Source: Bacillus sp. CECT 9360 (lineage in GTDB: Bacteria > Bacillota > Bacilli > Bacillales > DSM-1321). Taken from it: a DNA stretch of 64,000 nucleotides. A model generated the notes under the pieces. The model was not told the origin of the DNA, did no database searches, and saw only the letters and a program-made list of their open reading frames with translations. The DNA lies in contig NZ_CAKKNA010000006.1 in NCBI RefSeq assembly GCF_918741275.1, forward strand, positions 62,001-126,000, read 5' to 3'. Both the position numbers and the translations under genes were made by a program. Position 1 is the first letter of the stretch; every line of letters begins with the position of its first letter. Shown here one piece after another: positions 10,083-20,075 of this stretch.

Positions 10083-10673
10083 TTATAGTGATAGGGTGTG
10101 CCGGTTCTTTCTGATGCCAAAATAATAGCCGATAAAAATGGAAAGGATGCTTAACCAAAAAGTAAAATAGCCAATCCGGTCATTATATTGCATGAGGTCA
10201 CTGTACCTAGGCATCATATCGAATACATAATCAATAATATCGTTATGAACGGTCCAGATTGCCGCTATAATCAGGTGCCACACTTTTATCCGGAAGAACG
10301 GGGAATATAAGATTCCCTGGATCGCCATTCCTAGATGTGAAGCCATAAGCATAAAGCCTTCCCACGGCAAATATCCTGTCGTATACAGCGTTAATAGGTT
10401 CATCACAACAGCCCAGATTCCATATTTAAAAAGCGTCACAATCGCCAGTGCCTCAAACAGTCCCCAATTCGTTTTCAATAAAAAAGCAAGCAGGACAAAC
10501 ACAAAAAATAAACTGGCGGTCGGGCTATCAGGAACAAAAGGCAAAAAGATGCCAGGCGTTTCCTCTAATTGATACCCATACCAATAGTATCCGTATATCG
10601 TACCGACTATATTGATGACGAAAAGTAAAAGTATCGTCGCTTTATTAGCAAGAACTCCATAAACGATGTTCAT
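10083..10673 (-). CDS. ypjA: DUF1405 membrane protein YpjA
   Basis: A 196-residue integral membrane protein with about six hydrophobic segments, matching the DUF1405 family (YpjA). Function is unknown. The ATG at 10673 follows GAGGGAAGAG; the frame open to 10697 has no better site. It lies just after qcrC in the direction of transcription but beyond the qcrC terminator, so it probably has its own promoter. Confidence 0.85.
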   Translation of the reverse strand: MNIVYGVLANKATILLLFVINIVGTIYGYYWYGYQLEETPGIFLPFVPDSPTASLFFVFVLLAFLLKTNWGLFEALAIVTLFKYGIWAVVMNLLTLYTTGYLPWEGFMLMASHLGMAIQGILYSPFFRIKVWHLIIAAIWTVHNDIIDYVFDMMPRYSDLMQYNDRIGYFTFWLSILSIFIGYYFGIRKNRHTLSL

Positions 10674-10698
10674 TCTCTTCCCTCTTTCTGTACACAAT

Positions 10699-10868
10699 CA
10701 AGCATTAATTACGATACACCCATTCTACCTTCATTTTCCGTTGAATCCAAGTTTTTCTCATGTAAGAAAAGCGCAACGCCCCTGTTACATCGGTGTGGCG
10801 AACCTGGCGCAAGTCACGTCCTGTAGGTCATACATAGCTGAACATCTTTCAAAGGTACTTTCTATAAT
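10699..10868. repeat. Intergenic region with decayed dispersed repeat
   Basis: Positions about 10763-10845 begin AAGAAAAGCGCAACGCCC and contain CACGTCCTGTAGGTCATAC. They resemble the repeats at 42470-42530, 43355-43440, 43620-43840 and 50742-50860. No gene is seen. Confidence 0.5.
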
Positions 10869-10869
10869 T

Positions 10870-10906
10870 ACAAAAAAACTGACAGAAAAGATTCCGTCAG
10901 TTTTTC
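10870..10906 (-). terminator. Terminator of the qcr operon
   Basis: A 10-bp inverted repeat (AAAAACTGAC / GTCAGTTTTT) with a 12-base loop, directly downstream of qcrC. Read on the minus strand it ends in a run of seven T residues. Confidence 0.9.
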
Positions 10907-10911
10907 ATACT

Positions 10912-11688
10912 TTATTCTTTTGTTTTTGCTTCTGAGATAAATTTAGCCAATACCTCTAATTCTTCGTCAGTACCTTTGAACATGCCAGCCGGCATATCGC
11001 CTCTACCCTCTTTTGCGATTTCCGCAATTTCTTCAGGCTTAAGGCCGGTATCTACTAGTGTGGGTGCTGAAGCGCCGCCGGTGAGTTCAGCGCCATGGCA
11101 GCTTATACAACCATTTGCTTCATATATAGCATAGCCGTCACTTTCCTTATCAACCGAGCTTTCAGCAACGATTTGACCTTGTTTCTTAGCCGCTTCCCAG
11201 TCATGGGTAGAGACGGATTGCCAAGTAAGGAAAATAACCGACGCAACTGCCAGAAGCATGAATCCAACCGCAAACGGACGTTTAGCGGGACGTCGTTCCG
11301 GACCTCTGTCGATAAACGGAGCAAGCATTAATGCCCCGAAAGCGAGACCAGGAATGACCAGGGCTCCAATTACATTATAAGGACCGGATGCATAAGTATA
11401 TTTCAATAATTGATAAAGAAATAAGAAATACCAGTCAGGCAGTGGAATATATGCTGAATCAGTCGGATCAGCAATTCTCTCCAATGGAGACGGGTGAGCA
11501 ACTGTCAAGCATAAATAACCAATCAGGAAAACTGCTCCAACCATCCATTCCTTTAACAGGAAATTCGGCCAAAACGCTTCCGTTTTCCCTGGATATTCCG
11601 AGTAATCCTTAGGAATATTCGGTTTACGATGTTCAGCCGTTGGAATACGCGAGTCTCCAACGAACTTCATTCCTTTTCCACGAAGCAT
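10912..11688 (-). CDS. qcrC: Menaquinol:cytochrome c reductase cytochrome b/c subunit QcrC
   Basis: The fused subunit of the Bacillus bc complex. The N-terminal half (about residues 45-160) is a three-helix subunit-IV-like part of cytochrome b; the C-terminal part is a cytochrome c domain with the haem motif CISCHG near residue 196 and a distal Met in MPAGM. It passes electrons from the Rieske protein to the c-type acceptor. 258 residues, normal for the family. Last gene of the ypiA-to-qcrC run. Confidence 0.96.
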   Translation of the reverse strand: MLRGKGMKFVGDSRIPTAEHRKPNIPKDYSEYPGKTEAFWPNFLLKEWMVGAVFLIGYLCLTVAHPSPLERIADPTDSAYIPLPDWYFLFLYQLLKYTYASGPYNVIGALVIPGLAFGALMLAPFIDRGPERRPAKRPFAVGFMLLAVASVIFLTWQSVSTHDWEAAKKQGQIVAESSVDKESDGYAIYEANGCISCHGAELTGGASAPTLVDTGLKPEEIAEIAKEGRGDMPAGMFKGTDEELEVLAKFISEAKTKE

Positions 11689-11742
11689 CGAACCATCCCC
11701 TCCTTTATGAAAAGGTTATTAATTTCAAATGAATTTGTTTTT

Positions 11743-12417
11743 TTACAGTGGGCCAGAAATACCCTGTTTGCGAATCATTAAGAAGTGAGCCGCCATTAAA
11801 CCAAGAAGCGCTGCTGGCAGGAAAAACACGTGAATCGCGAAAAAGCGTGTCAGCGTTTGCGCCCCGATAATCGTCGGATCCCCGGCAAGCAATGTTTTAA
11901 TAGCCGTACCAATGAATGGAACAGATTCAGCAATTTGCAAGCCTACTTTTGTCGCGAATAGCGCTTTCATATCCCATGGCAATAAGTAACCAGTGAACCC
12001 TAGGCCTAACATAACAAAGAAAATTAAAACTCCAACAATCCAGTTAAGTTCACGAGGTTTTTTATAGGCACCCTGGAAAAACACTCGAAGAGTATGTAAA
12101 AACATCATAACGATTACCAAGCTTGCTCCCCAATGGTGCATTCCGCGGACAATTTGTCCGAAAGCAACTTCATTTTGCAAATAGAATACTGATTGCCAGG
12201 CATTTGTAATATCAGGCACGTAGTACATCGTTAAGAACATACCTGAAAGGATTTGGATGACCGTAATGAAAAATGTCAACCCGCCGAAGCAATACACAAA
12301 CGCGGAAAAGTGATGCGCCGGGTTTACATGTTCTGGAACCTCATGGTCAGCAATATCCCGCCATAATGGCGTAATGTCTAACCGCTCGTCAACCCAGTCA
12401 TAAATCTTGTTTAACAA
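11743..12417 (-). CDS. qcrB: Menaquinol:cytochrome c reductase cytochrome b subunit QcrB
   Basis: A cytochrome b6-type membrane subunit of 224 residues with four transmembrane helices. Haem-ligand histidines sit in GMHHWGAS and in the later helix (AIHVFFLP). A Cys near residue 43 (VYCFGG) corresponds to the site that binds an extra covalent haem in b6-type proteins. It oxidises menaquinol within the bc complex. It lies three bases after qcrA and 54 bases before qcrC. Confidence 0.96.
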   Translation of the reverse strand: MLNKIYDWVDERLDITPLWRDIADHEVPEHVNPAHHFSAFVYCFGGLTFFITVIQILSGMFLTMYYVPDITNAWQSVFYLQNEVAFGQIVRGMHHWGASLVIVMMFLHTLRVFFQGAYKKPRELNWIVGVLIFFVMLGLGFTGYLLPWDMKALFATKVGLQIAESVPFIGTAIKTLLAGDPTIIGAQTLTRFFAIHVFFLPAALLGLMAAHFLMIRKQGISGPL

Positions 12418-12420
12418 TTA

Positions 12421-12927
12421 TTACGCCCCCTTATGCGGTTTTACTTGACCTAAATAAAGAATTCCGTCTTTTTCTCTAAAATCATAAACATCCAAAGGTG
12501 ATATAGGCGGTGTTCCCTCTACGTTCATACCGTCTTTTGTATATCTGCCATAGTGACAAGGGCAGAAAAACTGGTTGGGATTTGACTTGTCCGTATTCCA
12601 GTCGACCGTACACCCCAAGTGCTTACAAACCGGTGATAAAGCTACGATTTCGCCATTATCACCCTTGTACACCCAAGCGGTATTGGTTATTTCGGACGTG
12701 TACCACGCATCCACCTGCTCATATGAAAAGTCGACACGCTTTGGTTCGGTTGTCAATTCAGACACCTTTTGGTTAGTGGCGATAAAATCGCTATCCGCGC
12801 CTGCTTTCAATACAGGGTCAACAGCAAATCTGACCATCGGCATCAACATGCCTGCTGCCATGAACCCACCTATTCCGGTAAGTGTATAACTAAGGAATTG
12901 ACGTCTAGAAACATTATGCTTACTCAT
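12421..12927 (-). CDS. qcrA: Menaquinol:cytochrome c reductase Rieske iron-sulfur subunit QcrA
   Basis: 168 residues. An N-terminal twin-arginine-like stretch (SRRQFL) precedes one transmembrane anchor. The C-terminal Rieske domain carries both [2Fe-2S] ligand boxes, CKHLGC (followed by TVDW) and CPCHYG. It accepts the first electron from menaquinol and passes it to cytochrome c. The ATG at 12927 is preceded by a GGGGGG-type site; the longer frame to 12981 adds a non-family segment. Confidence 0.96.
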   Translation of the reverse strand: MSKHNVSRRQFLSYTLTGIGGFMAAGMLMPMVRFAVDPVLKAGADSDFIATNQKVSELTTEPKRVDFSYEQVDAWYTSEITNTAWVYKGDNGEIVALSPVCKHLGCTVDWNTDKSNPNQFFCPCHYGRYTKDGMNVEGTPPISPLDVYDFREKDGILYLGQVKPHKGA

Positions 12928-13092
12928 GCATTTCCCCCCTCTATCACTAAACTTAAGTCCAAAGGACCATGATAGTAACACTATAAAACTAGGACATTAC
13001 AATGATATATCAATAATTCGCCAAGGTCAACAACCTGATAAACATAAAAGTCCGTTAAAGAGTATTAATTTTAAAAATTTCAAACAAACAGA

Positions 13093-13548
13093 TTATGATT
13101 CATTCCATTTCCGGGTAAACAAATCAAACACCTGACGCGCCTGATCATTGATCATAGCCCTTATCTGGTTATCGTCTAAATGTTCAAGCGGGATGGATGG
13201 CATCCAGATCAATGATCCTTCGAGCTCTTGTTCAAGCGCTTTCCACTCATTGTCTGAAGTGATAAAGCAGATATTTTTAAAACTGTCTACTTCAGCCATC
13301 CAGGCTTTAACCTGATCCATTCTTTTGTCCATACTAAGACTGGTCAAGTATGTCAATGAAGGCAGGAGCATGATCCGCCCTTTAAATTGATTTTCAATAG
13401 CGGCGGTTAACATGTTGATAAAATCATACATGGACGCGGATTGTTTCATTCCCTTTTCAATTGAAACAGGCACAAGCGGAATGAGTACTGTGTCAATATA
13501 TTCACGCGCCTCTTCAAATGTATCAATATCCTTTGGTGTCCATCTCAA
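13093..13548 (-). CDS. ypiF: DUF2487 protein YpiF
   Basis: A soluble 151-residue protein of the YpiF/DUF2487 family, recognised from sequence and from its place directly upstream of qcrA. It has no membrane segment and no catalytic motif that I can see. Role unknown; the conserved linkage suggests a link to bc-complex assembly, which is only inference. Confidence 0.82.
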   Translation of the reverse strand: MRWTPKDIDTFEEAREYIDTVLIPLVPVSIEKGMKQSASMYDFINMLTAAIENQFKGRIMLLPSLTYLTSLSMDKRMDQVKAWMAEVDSFKNICFITSDNEWKALEQELEGSLIWMPSIPLEHLDDNQIRAMINDQARQVFDLFTRKWNES

Positions 13549-13664
13549 GCTAAATACCTCCTAAAAACTTGTTGAATCAAATTCCTTACTATATTAACAT
13601 TTTTCTTCAGATTATAGTATCTTTGCCAATTATAATCGGTTTTACTGCTGATAAAATCAAAAAT

Positions 13665-13689
13665 AAAAACCTTCCCGTTTGGGCAAGGC
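13665..13689 (-). terminator. Possible terminator after ypiB
   Basis: The minus strand reads CCTTGCCC, a 4-base loop, GGGAAGG and then a T run. It lies between ypiB and ypiF and could reduce read-through from ypiA-ypiB into the qcr genes. Confidence 0.55.
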
Positions 13690-13709
13690 TTTAAGAAAAA
13701 TTGTTGTGA

Positions 13710-14264
13710 TTATTTATTTGGTTTGCCTAATTTGCTTAGCTGCGCTGAAAATTCCAGGAATGCCGCTTCATCATGCCGATCTAAAGCATCGTCAATCTGC
13801 GCTAACACTTTTTCCCGCTGGAATGAAAGGATCGTTTTTTCTAAAAATTGTTCAGCGACAATCTTATCCCTCTCATTGATTGTTCTGCTTTTTGGCATGA
13901 ACGGGTTCGTTTCCAACACCGCAGCGTATTGATAAGAAGAATAAGCGGACTTAAAGTTAAGCTGGATATAAATTTCCTCCTCGCGATTCAATCTGATATC
14001 GTGAAAGGACTTTTCGGCATCTGTCGTCATGATGTTGGACTTATAAAACCGGAATGGCGCTTCGTCAACACAATGTGTTGACATAACGAGCCCTCGGGGG
14101 CAATATTGTGCGTTTTCTACGAAGTGAACCTTCTTCATGAGTTGGTCATGGCTCATCAGATAGTTCAAAATCCAGACACACTCTCTACGTTTAAGTTGAT
14201 AATGGTTCAAAAACCAGCGAATAAAATCTTTCTTTTCATTCACAGATACAGGGGCTGCCACCAT
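13710..14264 (-). CDS. ypiB: UPF0302 / IDEAL-domain protein YpiB
   Basis: 184 residues. The main part is the UPF0302 domain (features [17 protein letters not shown] and ENAQYCPRG). The C-terminus is an IDEAL domain (about residues 146-180, ...[20 protein letters not shown]), a short helical module found in Bacillus proteins that bind other factors. The ATG at 14264 follows GGAGGGAAC at ideal spacing. It overlaps no neighbour; ypiA ends 41 bases upstream. Biochemical role unknown. Confidence 0.87.
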   Translation of the reverse strand: MVAAPVSVNEKKDFIRWFLNHYQLKRRECVWILNYLMSHDQLMKKVHFVENAQYCPRGLVMSTHCVDEAPFRFYKSNIMTTDAEKSFHDIRLNREEEIYIQLNFKSAYSSYQYAAVLETNPFMPKSRTINERDKIVAEQFLEKTILSFQREKVLAQIDDALDRHDEAAFLEFSAQLSKLGKPNK

Positions 14265-14304
14265 GAGTTCCCTCCTCTGTATTAATATTGTCCCTTTGGG
14301 GCAT

Positions 14305-15576
14305 CTACAAGTGATCCTTGTCATCTGTCAGACGTTCTAAAATCATCATGTACTCGTCATTTGATGGATTTTTCAAAACAAGCTTATTAAATATTTCTCT
14401 AGCCTTGGGTCGGTCTCCTTCTTCCATTAAAAAGAATCCGTAGTCTTCTAAAAATTCTTCGTTGTTCTTAAAAGAATTATATGCTTTATGATAGTAATTT
14501 AATGCCTTATCATATTGTTCTAATTTTTGATAACCTACAGCAGAGATCCAGTCAAACTGCGGATCTTCTTCCCCATATTTCTTGACCTCTTCGATGCAGT
14601 CGAGCACATCCTCAAAACGTTCTTCCTGCATCAGCAGCTTTAATAATGTCAATGCGGCTTCTAAATAGCCAGGATCTATCGCGAGCGCTTCTCTGAACAA
14701 TTCCTCCGCCGCGCGGGGTTCGTCCTTTTTTAGTGCGACCTTTCCGCCATAAAAATAAAGCTCCTTATTAAATTCATCGACCCTGATCCCCTCTTTTACA
14801 GTACTTAACGAGCTCTCTAGATCCTCAAGATGCTCATAAGCCTTCGCAAGATATAAATATAAGGAGTTATATTCACGATCAAGCTCTTTTAATTCTTTAA
14901 ATTTATCAACGGCTGTCTCATAAAGACCTGCTTGGTACGCAGTAAACCCATATTCGAACAATGTGTTGATTTCAAGTTTCTCATCTATTGCCTTTTGAAA
15001 ATAAGCCAGGGCTTCTTCAAACCTGCCCGAGCCGCTTAAAGCCTCTGCCACCCGCTGATTCAAATTGACACCGGCGATTTCAGTCTCTGTGGCCAGAACC
15101 TTCAGATAATGAGTAATGGCGTCATTGTCTCTTCCCTGCTGGTAATACAGCTCTCCCAGTGCGAAATCGATTAAAGGCTCTTTAGGAAGCAGGGTGCTCG
15201 CTTTCAGCAGCTTTTGCTCACTAACTTCATCCATTCCCTGCATTTGATATAAATCAGCTTCAAGAAGAAGCGCGCTCGGATACACTTCATCATCCTGACC
15301 AATTTGCTCGAGCAACAGAAATGCTTCATCTTCCTGATCATTATCAATCAAAATTTCTGCCAGTGACAAGATCAATTCGCCAACACCCGGGTATAAGCGT
15401 AATAATTGCTGATACAGATTCTTAGCTTCGTCTATAAATCCGAGCTGCAGCATTTCTTCAGCAAGCTCAAGCATGTCTTCGGTGGATTCTGATGCAGTTA
15501 CGCGTTCAACATGGATTCTAGCTTCTTCAAATTCGCCTTTTTTTAAGAGTTGTACGGTTTTCTCTACTATATTCAT
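14305..15576 (-). CDS. ypiA: Tetratricopeptide-repeat protein YpiA
   Basis: A 423-residue soluble protein made almost entirely of TPR units, about ten 34-residue helix pairs running from residue 15 to the end; examples start near [27 protein letters not shown] and KALNYYHKA. No signal peptide. Such proteins act as interaction scaffolds. It heads the ypiA-ypiB-ypiF-qcr run. Specific partners are not known. Confidence 0.88.
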   Translation of the reverse strand: MNIVEKTVQLLKKGEFEEARIHVERVTASESTEDMLELAEEMLQLGFIDEAKNLYQQLLRLYPGVGELILSLAEILIDNDQEDEAFLLLEQIGQDDEVYPSALLLEADLYQMQGMDEVSEQKLLKASTLLPKEPLIDFALGELYYQQGRDNDAITHYLKVLATETEIAGVNLNQRVAEALSGSGRFEEALAYFQKAIDEKLEINTLFEYGFTAYQAGLYETAVDKFKELKELDREYNSLYLYLAKAYEHLEDLESSLSTVKEGIRVDEFNKELYFYGGKVALKKDEPRAAEELFREALAIDPGYLEAALTLLKLLMQEERFEDVLDCIEEVKKYGEEDPQFDWISAVGYQKLEQYDKALNYYHKAYNSFKNNEEFLEDYGFFLMEEGDRPKAREIFNKLVLKNPSNDEYMMILERLTDDKDHL

Positions 15577-15983
15577 TGTCTTTACCTTCCCTTGAGATAA
15601 AACTTTAAAAGTTACAATTTGAAACGAAAACTCCCTATTTGAACAGTGAGTGACAATTAGTTTATCATAATCAAAAGCAACAATTCCATTATTAGAGTTT
15701 GTGACTTTCCTTTCGGCAACTACGTCTCTGTCTTCTCCTTAAAAGGCTTACCAATCGGCGAGTTTTCTTTATCGCTACTGAGTTATAGCTTAATTCTCCA
15801 TTGGCATGCAAATATCCTCTTTGTGAATGAATGCCAATTTTTTGTTTTAAAATCCAAATTTTAGGGTTGTCCATATTGAGGATTAACTGTGAACCCGGAA
15901 AGCATGTACAAACAATCATGTAACTTGTCTTAATAAAGGTTATGAAATTTTTATGAACTTTATGAAGGAAAGGTTCCATTATA
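15577..15983. other. Intergenic region between ypiA and aroA
   Basis: About 400 bases without a credible gene; a 95-codon frame here is low complexity and lacks a ribosome site. Positions 15714-15764 contain one copy of a structured repeat (GGCAACTACGTCTCTG...CCAATCGGCGAG) that recurs, diverged, near 10037-10077 and 51151-51196. Confidence 0.55.
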
Positions 15984-15987
15984 GAAT

Positions 15988-16015
15988 AAAAAAACCGGGG
16001 AATGAATCCCCCGGC
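15988..16015 (-). terminator. Terminator of the aromatic operon after aroA
   Basis: Stem CCGGGG/CCCCGG with a short loop, ending in a T run on the minus strand, two bases after the aroA stop. Confidence 0.9.
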
Positions 16016-16016
16016 A

Positions 16017-17303
16017 TTAACCTATTAACTTTGAAAGATGTTCAAAAAAGTGCGGATAGGACACTTCTATCGCCGAAGGGTCCTCCAAGTTCATTTCTCC
16101 CTGCGCAATCAAGCCTGCGATCGCAAGCATCATGCCAATGCGATGATCTCCGTGGCTTGAAACCGTGCCGCCATGAAGGTTAGCGCCCCCCCTGATAATT
16201 AATCCGTCTTCCGTCGGTGTAATATCCGCGCCGAGGGCTGAAAGTTCTTTTGCAACCGTATCGATGCGGTTCGTTTCTTTGACCTTCAATTCTGCGGCAT
16301 CCTTAATGACTGTATCCCCTTCTGCCTGGGTAGCAAGCAAGGCGATTACTGGTAATTCATCAATCAGGCGCGGGATAAGCTCCCCGGATATCTCAATTCC
16401 CTGTAAGCTCGATGAACGGACGGTAATGTGTCCAGACGGTTCTCCATCCGTTTTGATCATTTCGACTTCGATATCAGCGCCCATTTGCTGCATCGCATCG
16501 ATTATGCCGGATCTCGTAGGATTTAAGCCTACATTCAGCAACTTCACTTCACTGCCTTTCGTGATGGCTGCCGCAACCATAAAAAAAGCTGCTGAAGAGA
16601 TATCCCCCGGCACATCAATGTGTGTTGCTTTAAAGGATTGGTTTCCTTTTACCTTTATCTTATTTCCGTTCTTTTCAATTTGACCGCCAAATTGAGCAAT
16701 CATTCTTTCGGTATGATCTCTTGTTTTGGATGGCTCAATGATAACCGTTTCTCCTTCAGCCTGAAGGCCGGCAAGCAAAACAGCTGATTTCACCTGAGCA
16801 CTTGCCATCGGAAGTTCATAAGTAATTCCCTGTAATTTTCCGCCGCGACTTGTAATCGGAGTGAATTCGCCATTATTTTCACCGTCAATTACCGCGCCCA
16901 TTTGCCTCAGTGGATTCACAACTCTTGTCATCGGACGTTTGGCAATCGAACTATCACCGGCGAGCGTTACTGTAATCGAACGGCCGGCCAGAATACCGAG
17001 CATCAGGCGGATCGTCGTCCCTGAATTGCCGACATCGAGCGCTTCATCAGGTTGCGTGAGCCCATTAAAGCCTTTGCCGAATATACGAATCAGCGATCCT
17101 TCTTCTTCAATCTTGACACCAAGCTTCCTAAAACAAGCGATCGTACTTAAGCAATCCGCTCCAGCAAGAAAGTTGCTGATGGTCGTTTCACCGATGGCAA
17201 GAGCCCCGAACATAATCGACCTGTGGGAAACGGATTTATCCCCCGGTATTGAAATCGTGCCGTTCAGCGACTTGACATTTGTCTGCAAAGTAAGGTTTTC
17301 CAT
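16017..17303 (-). CDS. aroA: 3-phosphoshikimate 1-carboxyvinyltransferase (EPSP synthase)
   Basis: Transfers enolpyruvyl from PEP to shikimate-3-phosphate (called aroE in B. subtilis). 428 residues. Visible motifs: [17 protein letters not shown] near residue 20, [17 protein letters not shown], the [13 protein letters not shown] segment and [13 protein letters not shown] near the C-terminus. Glycine rather than alanine after LDVGNS fits the common form. Last gene of the aroC-aroB-aroH-hisC-tyrA-aroA unit. Confidence 0.97.
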   Translation of the reverse strand: MENLTLQTNVKSLNGTISIPGDKSVSHRSIMFGALAIGETTISNFLAGADCLSTIACFRKLGVKIEEEGSLIRIFGKGFNGLTQPDEALDVGNSGTTIRLMLGILAGRSITVTLAGDSSIAKRPMTRVVNPLRQMGAVIDGENNGEFTPITSRGGKLQGITYELPMASAQVKSAVLLAGLQAEGETVIIEPSKTRDHTERMIAQFGGQIEKNGNKIKVKGNQSFKATHIDVPGDISSAAFFMVAAAITKGSEVKLLNVGLNPTRSGIIDAMQQMGADIEVEMIKTDGEPSGHITVRSSSLQGIEISGELIPRLIDELPVIALLATQAEGDTVIKDAAELKVKETNRIDTVAKELSALGADITPTEDGLIIRGGANLHGGTVSSHGDHRIGMMLAIAGLIAQGEMNLEDPSAIEVSYPHFFEHLSKLIG

Positions 17304-17333
17304 AAAATCATCCTTTGGATAAAATATAACTTC

Positions 17334-18440
17334 TTATGCGATAAATGTTTCATAGTTTGTGTGATGCTTAATGCATTCTTCGGCTTTTATTCTATCATGG
17401 TCCGTCTGAAAGCTTACTACCAACACTCCGTAAATTTCCTCTTCCCTTGTTTCCATGATTCTGATATTCGTAATACTGATGCTTTCCTGAGCGAAATAAC
17501 CGGTAATTTCGGAGATGATCCCCGGATAATCTGGTACGTCAATATACAAATCGTAGAATGCCGGTATCGCCCCTTTGGCGTGCACCGGCAACTCATCACG
17601 GAATTCCTTGGCGTCTTTAAAAAAGTCATGAATGGCTTCGTCGTCAGCTAGGTGAAGCGCCGACTTGACCCGTTCCATTTCGATCTGCCAATCCTCCATG
17701 AGAGAAAGAAGCACCGTTTTGTTTTGGATTAAAATATCCCGCCACATGACCGGACTGCTTGAAGCGATTCTCGTAATGTCCCGAAACCCTCCTGCTGCAA
17801 GACGGGAAACAAGACCGTTTTCCGCGCTATAATTTTTAGCCTGTCGGACGAGACCGGCAGCGATGATATGCGGAAAATGACTAATGACTCCCGTTAACCT
17901 GTCGTGTTCTTCTGGCTTAACAACCAGGAAGTTTGCCCGAGTCCCTTCAAGCCAAGACATAAGTATTTCAGTCTGTTCTTGATCGGTTTCCTCATTTGGC
18001 GTCAATAAGTAAAAAGCATTTTCAAAAAGCCGCGCTTTTGCGGCACCCGGACCGCTTTTGTGAGAACCAGCCATCGGATGTCCCCCGATGAAGCATATCC
18101 CTTTGTCGGTCAGACATGTAGCTGTATCGACAATTTTCTTCTTGGTGCTTCCAACATCCGAAATAATGACATCTTGCTTAAGACTTATAGATGAAAGGGT
18201 ATGAAGAACCTTTTCCGTCTCGACGACCGGAACGGAAATAATAATCAGATCGGCGCCCGTAGCACCTTCTTCTATGGATTCGGAATCATCGTCAATGATG
18301 CCGAGCAATTTAGATAACTGGACATTTTTTTTATTCACATCATAACCGATTATCGTAGCATCCCGATGGTGATCTTTGATAGCAAGGCCCACTGATCCGC
18401 CAATTAGACCGAGACCGATGATAAATACGTTACCCTTCAT
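17334..18440 (-). CDS. tyrA: Prephenate dehydrogenase TyrA
   Basis: Oxidatively decarboxylates prephenate to 4-hydroxyphenylpyruvate for tyrosine synthesis. 368 residues: NAD-binding GLGLIGGSVG at residue 7, the catalytic-region IGGHPMAGSHKSG, and a C-terminal ACT domain (about residues 293-365) likely to bind tyrosine for feedback control. The ATG at 18440 follows GAGGGTG; the upstream TTG at 18455 is not needed. It sits 29 bases after hisC. Confidence 0.96.
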   Translation of the reverse strand: MKGNVFIIGLGLIGGSVGLAIKDHHRDATIIGYDVNKKNVQLSKLLGIIDDDSESIEEGATGADLIIISVPVVETEKVLHTLSSISLKQDVIISDVGSTKKKIVDTATCLTDKGICFIGGHPMAGSHKSGPGAAKARLFENAFYLLTPNEETDQEQTEILMSWLEGTRANFLVVKPEEHDRLTGVISHFPHIIAAGLVRQAKNYSAENGLVSRLAAGGFRDITRIASSSPVMWRDILIQNKTVLLSLMEDWQIEMERVKSALHLADDEAIHDFFKDAKEFRDELPVHAKGAIPAFYDLYIDVPDYPGIISEITGYFAQESISITNIRIMETREEEIYGVLVVSFQTDHDRIKAEECIKHHTNYETFIA

Positions 18441-18469
18441 TGTACACACCCTCAATTTCTTAGGGAATA

Positions 18470-19576
18470 TTACATTTCCACACCTTCACGGTTTTTAGAA
18501 GCAAGGTATTCCCTCATGATTGTAATGATTCCGTTGTTTTGTTCTGAGGATCCAACCGTTATCCTGACAGATGTCGGGAAACCAAGTGCTTTTCCAGATC
18601 GGACGATATAGCCTCTTTCCAGCAAAAATTGGAACACTTCATCAGCATCAGCGTTAAAATCAATCAAAATGAAATTACCTTGAGATGGATAATAACTCAG
18701 TTTCTCTTCGTCACAAAAACGGTAATATTGTTGAAGCCCTTTCCGGTTTTCCTGCTTGCACTTTGTTACGAATTCCTGGTCAACAATAGCGGCCGTTGCA
18801 GCAAGCTGTGCCAAAGTATTCGTATTAAACGGTTCGCGTGCCGGTTCGAGCTTCTTGATAATTTCCTCGTTTGCCACCCCGTAACCAACACGTAAACTAG
18901 CAAGTCCATAGATTTTAGAAAACGTCCTTAACACAATAAGATTTTTATAGGCTTCGATAAGCTGTAGACTATTTGGAAAATTTTCAGCCTCGACATATTC
19001 AAAATACGCCTCATCAATAACGACTAACACGTCCTCTGGAACCTGAGTTAAGAAATCACTCATTTCTTCTGCGGTAATATAGAGGCCTGTCGGGTTGTTT
19101 GGTGTGCATAGCCAGACAACAGCTGTGTCTTCGTCAATTTGCTTAAGCATCTCCGGCAAATCATGGGCTCCATTCACGAGCGCCACTTCTCTTATTTCCG
19201 CTCCTTCGATTACTGCATTATGGCGGTATTGCGGAAAGGTCGGGGTCGCCATTACCGTATTTCGTTTCGGATATAACAGGCTGCGGGAGATTATCTGGAT
19301 GATCTCATCAGATCCGTTGCCAAAGATAAGCTCCGTTTCCTTCACCCCTAAATGACTGGAAACGGCCTTCCTTAACGATGATGCATAACCATCCGGATAA
19401 ATCGCAAACTCATTAAAATCGCGAATCTTTTCTTTAACATTTGCTGAACAGCCGAAAGGATTTTCATTGGAAGCAAGCTTCGTAATGTTTTCAAGTCCAT
19501 ATTGTTTTTTCACTTCTTGAATCGATCTTCCAGGCTGGTAAGGTTTTAAAGACAGAACAGCACTTTTCCATTTCAT
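18470..19576 (-). CDS. hisC: Histidinol-phosphate aminotransferase HisC
   Basis: A PLP-dependent class II aminotransferase for histidine synthesis that in Bacillus also serves phenylalanine and tyrosine synthesis, which explains its place among aromatic genes. 368 residues. ASNENPFG near residue 38, NPTGLYI, VIDEAYFEY and the Schiff-base lysine region TFSKIYGLASLRVGYG are all present. The ATG at 19576 follows AGAGGTGAT. The gene directly follows aroH here; trpEDCFBA is absent from the gap. Confidence 0.96.
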   Translation of the reverse strand: MKWKSAVLSLKPYQPGRSIQEVKKQYGLENITKLASNENPFGCSANVKEKIRDFNEFAIYPDGYASSLRKAVSSHLGVKETELIFGNGSDEIIQIISRSLLYPKRNTVMATPTFPQYRHNAVIEGAEIREVALVNGAHDLPEMLKQIDEDTAVVWLCTPNNPTGLYITAEEMSDFLTQVPEDVLVVIDEAYFEYVEAENFPNSLQLIEAYKNLIVLRTFSKIYGLASLRVGYGVANEEIIKKLEPAREPFNTNTLAQLAATAAIVDQEFVTKCKQENRKGLQQYYRFCDEEKLSYYPSQGNFILIDFNADADEVFQFLLERGYIVRSGKALGFPTSVRITVGSSEQNNGIITIMREYLASKNREGVEM

Positions 19577-19697
19577 AATGATCACCTCTATTATAAATTC
19601 AACGCTTTAAAGTGGCAGAGTATAAAGATAGTATAGCACACCCTTTATGCGGGCAGGTTGGTTATCGCAATTTTTTTCAAAAATTATCCTGCCATCT

Positions 19698-20060
19698 TTA
19701 TTGTTTTAAATCGGGGCGTAATGCGACTGCTTTTTCCTGGTATACATGGGATATATCGTGTTGTGCTTTTTCGGTATTAAGGTGCAGCATGATTCTTATA
19801 CAGGATTTCAACGAATTTGGTACAGGAATTTCCTGCATGCACATGACAGGTACATAAGTCCACTCTTCGATCTTACGAAGTGCTTTAGCAGGAAAGGCAG
19901 AACTCAGATCGTCTGTAACGGAAATAAAGACCGAAGCGACTTTATCCGGATCAATCTGATTTTCCGCAATCATTACCCTGAGCAGTTTCTCCGTTGCATC
20001 AATAATGTCCTGCTCATTATCCCTATCGACAGTTGTTGCACCCCTGACTCCTCTAATCAT
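19698..20060 (-). CDS. aroH: Chorismate mutase AroH (monofunctional, AroH class)
   Basis: Rearranges chorismate to prephenate. 120 residues of the trimeric Bacillus-type fold. Active-site residues are visible: Arg in GVRGATTV (residue 7 region), the DKVASVFISVTDDL segment, and Cys and Arg in the MCMQEIPVP / SCIRIMLHLN region. The ATG at 20060 follows GGAGGGG. 15 bases after aroB. Confidence 0.96.
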   Translation of the reverse strand: MIRGVRGATTVDRDNEQDIIDATEKLLRVMIAENQIDPDKVASVFISVTDDLSSAFPAKALRKIEEWTYVPVMCMQEIPVPNSLKSCIRIMLHLNTEKAQHDISHVYQEKAVALRPDLKQ

Positions 20061-20075
20061 AGTGTTCCCCTCCAT

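Noticed and set aside
9958..10158. Minus-strand open frame of 66 codons
   Set aside because: Overlaps the ypjA end and repeat DNA; no ribosome site.
15692..15979. Minus-strand open frame of 95 codons
   Set aside because: No ribosome site, odd composition, and it covers the dispersed structured repeat; likely chance.
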